A program made the translations under genes and the position numbers. From Brevundimonas sp. UBA5936 (lineage in GTDB: Bacteria > Pseudomonadota > Alphaproteobacteria > Caulobacterales > Caulobacteraceae), in the NCBI GenBank assembly GCA_002430835.1, contig DJDA01000132.1, positions 1-64,000 of the forward strand: a stretch of 64,000 bases of DNA, in the 5' to 3' direction. Below are positions 59,412 through 64,000 of the stretch, one piece after another. How positions within the stretch are numbered: position 1 is the stretch's first letter; every line of letters begins with the position of its first letter. The notes under the pieces are model-generated. The model made no database searches, was not told the DNA's origin, and saw only the letters and a program-made list of their open reading frames with translations.

Positions 59412-60482
59412 TTGGCATCATCCACACTGATTTCGCTCGACGCCATGGGGGGCGACCACGGTCCTGCCGTCGTGGTCGGCGGCGTGAAGGCTTATTATTC
59501 GCTGTATGGCGGCGACGGCGTGCGTTTCCAGTTGCACGGGGACGAGGCGGCGATCCGCGCCGAGATGACGCGCCTGCACGTCTCGGACGAGCTTTGCCAG
59601 GTCCGACATACCGACAAGGTCGTCGCCATGGACGAAAAGCCCGCCCAGGCCATGCGCCGGGGCAAGGGCTCCAGCCTCTGGAACGCGATCGAGGCGGTCA
59701 AGACCGGCGAGGCCCAGGCCGCTGTCTCGGCGGGCAACACCGGCGCGCTGATGGCGATCTCCAAGCTGATCCTGAGGATGGCGGTCGACGGGCTGGAGCG
59801 CCCGGCCATCGTCGCCAGCTGGCCGACCAAGCGCGGCTTCACCGCCGTTCTGGACGTCGGAGCCAACATCGGCAGCGATGCGCGCCAGCTGGTCGAGTTC
59901 GCCATCATGGGCGAGGCCTTCCAGTCCGCCGTGCATGGCGTGGCGCGGCCGACGGTCGGCCTGCTGAACGTCGGCTCTGAAGAGATGAAGGGCCACGAAG
60001 AGGTACGCGAGGCCCACGCCGTGCTGCGCACCGACGCTGTGCCGGTGAACTACACCGGCTTCGTCGAGGGGCATGACATCGCCGCCGGGACGGTGGACGT
60101 GGTGGTGACGGACGGCTTCACCGGCAATATCGCCCTGAAGACGGCCGAGGGCACTGCGCGCTTCATCTCGGGCCTGTTGAAGGAGGCGCTGACCTCCGGG
60201 CCTCTGGCCAAGCTGGGCGCCCTGATCGCCATGCCGGCGCTGAAGAAGATGGCGCGCCGCATCGACCCCAGCAGCGTCAACGGCGGTCCTCTACTGGGCC
60301 TGAACGGCATCGTGGTGAAAAGCCACGGCGGCGCCACGGCCGAGGGTTACGCCAACGCCATCCGGGTGGCTGTCGAACTGGCCCGCAGTGACTATCTGAC
60401 CAAGGTCAGCGCCAATTTCGCGCGTCTGGCGGCCGCGATGGACGAACCTGCGCCCGCCGTCATGGGAGAGACCGAACAGTGA
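59412..60482 (+). CDS. plsX: Phosphate acyltransferase PlsX
   Basis: This 356-aa peripheral membrane enzyme makes acyl-phosphate from acyl-ACP for phospholipid synthesis. Motifs are LISLDAMGGDHGPAVVVGG, MRRGKGSSLWNAIEAVKTGE, AVSAGNTGALMAISK and VVTDGFTGNIALKTAEGTA. The start is a TTG at 59412, the only one that keeps the conserved LDAMGGD region complete; GGAG is about 12 nt upstream. The stop overlaps the fabH GTG (GTGA). The plsX-fabH-ihfA-merR order is standard for alphaproteobacteria. Confidence 0.96.
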   Translation: MASSTLISLDAMGGDHGPAVVVGGVKAYYSLYGGDGVRFQLHGDEAAIRAEMTRLHVSDELCQVRHTDKVVAMDEKPAQAMRRGKGSSLWNAIEAVKTGEAQAAVSAGNTGALMAISKLILRMAVDGLERPAIVASWPTKRGFTAVLDVGANIGSDARQLVEFAIMGEAFQSAVHGVARPTVGLLNVGSEEMKGHEEVREAHAVLRTDAVPVNYTGFVEGHDIAAGTVDVVVTDGFTGNIALKTAEGTARFISGLLKEALTSGPLAKLGALIAMPALKKMARRIDPSSVNGGPLLGLNGIVVKSHGGATAEGYANAIRVAVELARSDYLTKVSANFARLAAAMDEPAPAVMGETEQ

Positions 60483-61456
60483 GCGTCATCCGCAGCGTCG
60501 TCACCGGGGTCGGTTCCTTCCTGCCCGAACAGGTGGTCACCAACGCCGAGCTGGCCAAGATCGTCGACACCTCCGACGAATGGATCATCGAGCGCACCGG
60601 CATCCGTCAGCGTCACAAGGCCCGCGACGACGAGCCGACCAGCGATCTGGCGGTCAAGGCCGCCGAACGCGCCCTGGCCGACGCCGGCAAGACGGCGGCC
60701 GATGTCGATCTGATCATCGTCGCCACCACCACGCCGGACCAGACCTTCCCCGCGACGGCCGCCATCGTTCAGCGAAAGCTGGGCGCGCCGGTGGGCATCG
60801 CCTTTGACGTTCAGGCGGTCTGCTCGGGCTTCGTCTACGCCATGAGCGTGGCGGACGGCTTCGTCGCGCGTGGTCAGGCCAAATGCGCCCTGGTCATCGG
60901 CGCCGAGGAAATGACCAAGCTGATGGACTGGACGGACCGCACGACCTGCGTCCTGTTCGGCGACGGCGCCGGGGCCTTTGTGCTGGAGCCGGGCGCGGGG
61001 CAGGGGACCAAGGACGATCGCGGCGTGCTGGGCTTCGCCCTGCGCTGCGAGGGCGCCAAGGCTGACCTGCTCTATGTTGACGGGGGGCCGGCCACGACGG
61101 GTACGGTCGGCCATCTGCGGATGCTGGGCAATCAGGTCTTCCGCCATGCCGTCGTGAATATCGCCGAGGCCATCACCGCCGCGGCCGAAGTGGCGGGCGT
61201 CAGCATCCCCGAGATCGACTGGTTCGTGCCGCACCAGGCCAATCAGCGCATCATCAAGGGCGTGGGCGACCGCCTGGGCCTGGACGAAGGCAAGGTCATC
61301 TCGACCGTGGCCATGCACGCCAACACCTCGGCCGCCTCCATCCCTCTGGCGATGGACGTCGCCATCAAGGACGGGCGCATCAAGAAGGGCGATCTGGTCC
61401 TGGTCGAGGCCATGGGCGGCGGCCTGACATGGGGCGCGTGCGCCTTCCGATACTAG
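60479..61456 (+). CDS. fabH: 3-oxoacyl-ACP synthase III
   Basis: This 325-aa condensing enzyme starts fatty acid chains from acetyl-CoA and malonyl-ACP. The catalytic triad is Cys115 (VCSGF), His252 (PHQANQRI) and Asn282 (HANTSAAS). The N-terminal DEWIIERTGIRQRH and the terminal GGGLTWGACAFRY are typical FabH. The start is GTG 60479, overlapping the plsX stop. It shares an operon with plsX. Confidence 0.97.
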   Translation: MSVIRSVVTGVGSFLPEQVVTNAELAKIVDTSDEWIIERTGIRQRHKARDDEPTSDLAVKAAERALADAGKTAADVDLIIVATTTPDQTFPATAAIVQRKLGAPVGIAFDVQAVCSGFVYAMSVADGFVARGQAKCALVIGAEEMTKLMDWTDRTTCVLFGDGAGAFVLEPGAGQGTKDDRGVLGFALRCEGAKADLLYVDGGPATTGTVGHLRMLGNQVFRHAVVNIAEAITAAAEVAGVSIPEIDWFVPHQANQRIIKGVGDRLGLDEGKVISTVAMHANTSAASIPLAMDVAIKDGRIKKGDLVLVEAMGGGLTWGACAFRY

Positions 61457-61530
61457 ATTTGCATTGAGGACTTTGATTTCCGGCCGTTTTGCCCTTCAAT
61501 GCCCCGCCAATTGATTGCGGGGAGATGCAA

Positions 61531-61839
61531 GTGGCCGGACATCAGACGCTTACCCGTGCGGATTTGTGCGAAGCGGTCCACGAAGAGGTCGGGTTGTCCC
61601 GGCAGGAATGCTCCGGACTGGTCGAGCGCACGCTGGACCTGATCGTCGATTCTCTTGAGCAGGGCGAGACGGTCAAACTGTCGGGCTTCGGCGTCTTTCA
61701 GGTCCGTGAGAAACGCGCCCGCATGGGACGCAACCCCAAGACCGGCGAACCGGCCGCCATCAACCCCCGCCGCGTCATCAGCTTCCGCGCCTCACAGATC
61801 ATGAAGAGCCGGGTGCACGACGCCGTCGTCGAGACCTGA
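61531..61839 (+). CDS. ihfA: Integration host factor subunit alpha
   Basis: This 102-aa DNA-bending protein is the alpha subunit of IHF. Family features are TLTRADLCEAVHEEVGLSR, ETVKLSGFGVFQVREKRARM and the arm motif GRNPKTGEPAAINPRRVISF. GTG 61531 is preferred because GGGGAG lies 6 nt before it; ATG 61525 would overlap that site. CCCCGC (61502-61507) and GCGGGG (61517-61522) form a hairpin that includes the ribosome binding site, so translation may be modulated. It is followed 5 nt later by the merR gene. Confidence 0.95.
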   Translation: MAGHQTLTRADLCEAVHEEVGLSRQECSGLVERTLDLIVDSLEQGETVKLSGFGVFQVREKRARMGRNPKTGEPAAINPRRVISFRASQIMKSRVHDAVVET

Positions 61840-61844
61840 GACCC

Positions 61845-62261
61845 TTGGCCAAAAGCCCCAAAGCCTTCCGCACCATTTCTGAAGCGGCCGATGAAGTCGG
61901 CGCCCCCCAGCATGTGCTGAGGTTCTGGGAGACGAAGTTCGACTTCATCGCTCCGGTGAAGCGTGCGGGCGGCCGCCGTTTTTATCGCCCCGACGACGTC
62001 ATGGTGCTGAAGGCTGTGCGGCGGCTGCTGCATGACGAGGGGCTGACGATCCGCGGGGTGCAACGTCTGGTGCAGGATCAGGGGCTGGCGCGCCTGACGG
62101 CCTATGCCGACCCGACCGCGACGCTCGAGATCGATTCGGGGGATCGGGCTGAAACGACGGCGGAGGCCGCGCCGATTCCGGTTGCGACGGCGCGTCTTGA
62201 AGCTCTGTTGAGCGAACTGGAGACGGCCAAGGCCCAGTTGGAGGCCGTTCTGCGCCGCTAA
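61845..62261 (+). CDS. MerR family transcriptional regulator
   Basis: This 138-aa protein has an N-terminal MerR winged helix: FRTISEAADEVGAPQHVLRF, WETKFDFIAPVKRAGGRR and FYRPDDVMVLKAVRRLLHDE. A C-terminal coiled coil (RLEALLSELETAKAQLEAVL) provides dimerisation. There is no effector domain with Cys residues, so it is not a classic metal sensor. It regularly follows ihfA in alphaproteobacteria; its targets are unknown. The TTG at 61845 is the only start that keeps the full DNA-binding domain. Confidence 0.9.
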   Translation: MAKSPKAFRTISEAADEVGAPQHVLRFWETKFDFIAPVKRAGGRRFYRPDDVMVLKAVRRLLHDEGLTIRGVQRLVQDQGLARLTAYADPTATLEIDSGDRAETTAEAAPIPVATARLEALLSELETAKAQLEAVLRR

Positions 62262-62333
62262 GACGGAAGTTGTTGTCGATAGAGCGTTTTAGGGTTTGCG
62301 GAGCACCGAACCGCCGTCTATAGGGAGCGCCTT

Positions 62334-62410
<77 letters not shown>

Positions 62411-62437
62411 TTTGCTGAGGGTTATCAGCAGGCTGAA

Positions 62438-62476
62438 ACGGCCGGTGAGGGAAACCTCACCGGCCGTTCTGCTGTT
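62438..62476. terminator. Terminator after tRNA-Pro, probably bidirectional
   Basis: A perfect 13-bp stem (62438-62450 with 62455-62467) has a GAAA tetraloop, followed by TCTGCTGTT on the plus strand. It lies between the tRNA and the convergent DUF2842 gene and may serve both. Confidence 0.75.
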
Positions 62477-62691
62477 CAGGCCCTGGTCTTGTCCTCGGGC
62501 TCGCGCTCGGCCCAACGCAGCAGGGGAATGAGCGGCACGCCCCAGCCGATCCCCGCCACGGCGAAGAAGATCAGGTCGATCCACCAGGCGTCCGGCAGAT
62601 GATCATGCAGGGTCACGGCGCCCCATACCCAGAAGGCCAGGAAGAAGACGACGGCCAGGGTGGCGACGAAACGGCGGGCGCGAGGCGGCAT
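62476..62691 (-). CDS. DUF2842 small membrane protein
   Basis: This 71-aa protein has two predicted helices: FVATLAVVFFLAFWVWGAVT and WWIDLIFFAVAGIGWGVPLI, joined by LHDHLPDAW, and a charged end with RWAEREPEDK. This matches the small alphaproteobacterial family DUF2842, function unknown. The ATG at 62691 overlaps by 1 nt the stop of the upstream minus-strand membrane gene, so the two are cotranslated. Confidence 0.85.
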   Translation of the reverse strand: MPPRARRFVATLAVVFFLAFWVWGAVTLHDHLPDAWWIDLIFFAVAGIGWGVPLIPLLRWAEREPEDKTRA

Positions 62692-62942
62692 CAGCGCTTG
62701 CTCCGGAACAGGAAGAAGGCGACCAGGCCCAGGACGACGGCCGCAAAGGCCCAGGGCAGCCACTCCCAGTCGGCCAGGGTGGCCACGGCGAACACCCGCA
62801 CGGCCAGGAAGGCGCCGCAGGCGCCGCTGACCAGGGCGACCAGAACGGTCCCGCCCAGGCCGCGGCGGCCCGTCAGCAGGTCGGCGACCCAGGCCAGGCC
62901 CAGGGCCCCGACCAGGGCGATGGCGATCTCGACATATTGCAC
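62691..62942 (-). CDS. Small three-helix membrane protein
   Basis: This 83-aa protein has three predicted helices: VEIAIALVGALGLAWVADLL, GTVLVALVSGACGAFLAVRV and WLPWAFAAVVLGLVAFFLF, then FRSKR. The layout recalls small GlsB/YeaQ-type membrane proteins, though I see no diagnostic motif. It starts with GTG 62942 after AAGGGGAG. It overlaps the DUF2842 gene by 1 nt and is divergent from the heme A synthase gene. Confidence 0.75.
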   Translation of the reverse strand: MQYVEIAIALVGALGLAWVADLLTGRRGLGGTVLVALVSGACGAFLAVRVFAVATLADWEWLPWAFAAVVLGLVAFFLFRSKR

Positions 62943-63083
62943 CGCTTGGCGCTCCCCTTGAATGTTGTGCGACGCTTTGGCGTAGAAACCGACTCGATCT
63001 TGCCTCGCGGGAGGGGCATATCCCTCGGTTCCGCCGCCCGCGAAAGAGGCGGCAAGCATATCGGGGCGAACGGCAGGCGTCGA

Positions 63084-64000
63084 ATGAAGCGTATTGGTGA
63101 ATTGGACCACAGCCGCGCGGTGGCGCTGTGGCTGTTTTTCTGCGCGGCCTTGGTGTTCGCCATGGTGGTGGTCGGGGGCGCGACGCGACTGACCGGCTCG
63201 GGCCTGTCGATCACGGAATGGAAGCCCATCATGGGCGCCCTGCCGCCGATGAACCACGCCGACTGGGTCGAGGCGTTCGACAAGTACAAGGCCATCCCCC
63301 AGTACGTCGAGGTCAACGCCGGCATGAGCATGGCGGAGTTCCAGTACATCTTCTGGTGGGAATGGGCGCACCGTCTGCTGGGCCGTCTGATCGGCGTGGT
63401 CTTCGCCGTGCCCTTCGTCCTGTTCTTAGTCTTCCGCGCCATCCCGCGCCGCCTGATTGGGCGCTGTGCGATCCTGTTGGCTCTGGGCGGCCTGCAGGGG
63501 CTGATCGGCTGGTGGATGGTGTCTAGCGGCCTGGCTGAGCGCATCGATGTGGCGCCGGAACGGCTGACGACCCACCTGGGCCTGGCCTTCCTGATCTTTG
63601 CTGGACTGATCTGGACGGGGCTTGAGGCCTGGTCCGGCTCTGACTTCACGCGCGCGCCGCGCGGCTGGAGCTGGGGCGCTGGCCTGCTGCTGGGCGGCGT
63701 CTTCTTCCAGTGTCTGCTCGGCGGCCTGGTGGCCGGGGCCAAGGCGGGCATGATCTATACCGACTGGCCGATGATGAACGGCGCCCTGTTCCCGCCGGTC
63801 GAGTGGGGGCAGGGGGCGTTGACCTTCCTGCACGATCAGGGGCTGGTGCAGTTGAACCACCGGATCGGCGCCTATGTGCTGCTGTTCGCGGGCACCTTCT
63901 ATGCGGTTCAGGCCCTGCGCGGGCGCCTGGGCGAGGGGCTGGGCGCCTCGGCCCTGGTTCTGGCGGGCGCGCTGTGGCTGCAGGCGGGGCTGGGCGTCCT
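63084..64000 (+). CDS. ctaA: Heme A synthase (COX15/CtaA), truncated by the window edge
   Basis: The first 305 residues of an integral membrane enzyme that oxidises the C8 methyl of heme O to heme A for aa3-type oxidases. Typical features are VVVGGATRLTGSGLSITEWK, WWEWAHRLLGRLIGV (heme-ligand His), ERLTTHLGLAFLIF, GLVAGAKAGMIYTDWPMM and LVQLNHRIGAYVLLF. No stop occurs before 64000, so the C-terminus lies outside. The ATG at 63084 starts the conserved N-terminus; no strong Shine-Dalgarno is seen. Confidence 0.95.
   Translation, partial: MKRIGELDHSRAVALWLFFCAALVFAMVVVGGATRLTGSGLSITEWKPIMGALPPMNHADWVEAFDKYKAIPQYVEVNAGMSMAEFQYIFWWEWAHRLLGRLIGVVFAVPFVLFLVFRAIPRRLIGRCAILLALGGLQGLIGWWMVSSGLAERIDVAPERLTTHLGLAFLIFAGLIWTGLEAWSGSDFTRAPRGWSWGAGLLLGGVFFQCLLGGLVAGAKAGMIYTDWPMMNGALFPPVEWGQGALTFLHDQGLVQLNHRIGAYVLLFAGTFYAVQALRGRLGEGLGASALVLAGALWLQAGLGV

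Overview
The window looks like chromosomal DNA of a Caulobacterales alphaproteobacterium, most likely Brevundimonas or a close relative. The evidence is very high GC, heme precursor made by 5-aminolevulinate synthase (the C4 route), alphaproteobacterial small families (DUF6898, DUF2842, the ubiquinol-cytochrome c chaperone family), EcfG-type stress promoters (GGAAC-N16-CGTT/GGTT) and two perfect CtrA boxes (TTAA-N7-TTAA). No insertion sequence, phage, integrase or CRISPR array was seen. Mobile-like sequence is limited to short dispersed inverted repeats.

Layout. 1-2.6 kb: tRNA-Ser, an SCP2-domain protein and an ACAD11-like acyl-CoA dehydrogenase. 2.4-6.5 kb: an EcfG-like sigma factor gene with a matching EcfG promoter, a single-chain EgtB-EgtD (ergothioneine pathway) protein, and two divergent small stress genes that each carry an EcfG-type promoter. 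6.5-17.2 kb: an MBL hydrolase, trigger factor, ClpP, cytochrome b561, ParE, an O-antigen-ligase-like protein, LtrA and a UvrD/PcrA helicase. 17.3-21.4 kb: another EcfG-type promoter driving a small membrane protein and a DUF488 gene, then a SIMPL/RHH pair, a lipoprotein, a DMT transporter and a sulfurtransferase. 21.5-26 kb: KdsA-HldE-HldD (Kdo and heptose for the LPS inner core) plus a DUF3089 gene. 26-28 kb: an HWE histidine kinase and a single-domain receiver.

28-36.8 kb is a polysaccharide region: a Tat-exported GH10 xylanase, a BcsS-like outer-membrane barrel, a sugar-nucleotide epimerase, a processive-type GT2, a UDP-glucuronate decarboxylase (UDP-xylose synthase) and a GSCFA/WcbI pair. 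The two perfect CtrA boxes lie upstream of the xylanase and of the decarboxylase, so this locus may be cell-cycle controlled.

36.8-48.4 kb: a dicarboxylate symporter, Gph, GlmU-RpiA, glutathione reductase, a secreted methyltransferase-like protein, 3-hydroxyisobutyrate dehydrogenase, an exported agmatine deiminase, HemA behind a Fur-like box, and an IPTL-CTERM surface protein. 48.5-57.5 kb: a glyA-nrdR-ribD(reductase only)-ribE-ribBX-ribH-nusB-thiL cluster and a proton-pumping pyrophosphatase. The riboflavin genes here lack a visible deaminase domain and an intact GTP cyclohydrolase II, so those steps must be encoded elsewhere. 57.5-64 kb: BamE, the cytochrome bc1 chaperone, DUF177, PlsX-FabH, IhfA, a MerR regulator, tRNA-Pro, two small membrane proteins and a heme A synthase that runs off the right edge.

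The most interesting unexplained signal is a shared leader of about 45 nt in front of gor (41343-41385) and ribE (50976-51019). It has three GAC triplets at an exact 9-nt period, a T-rich stretch, and GGGTCC opening a small hairpin next to the ribosome binding site.
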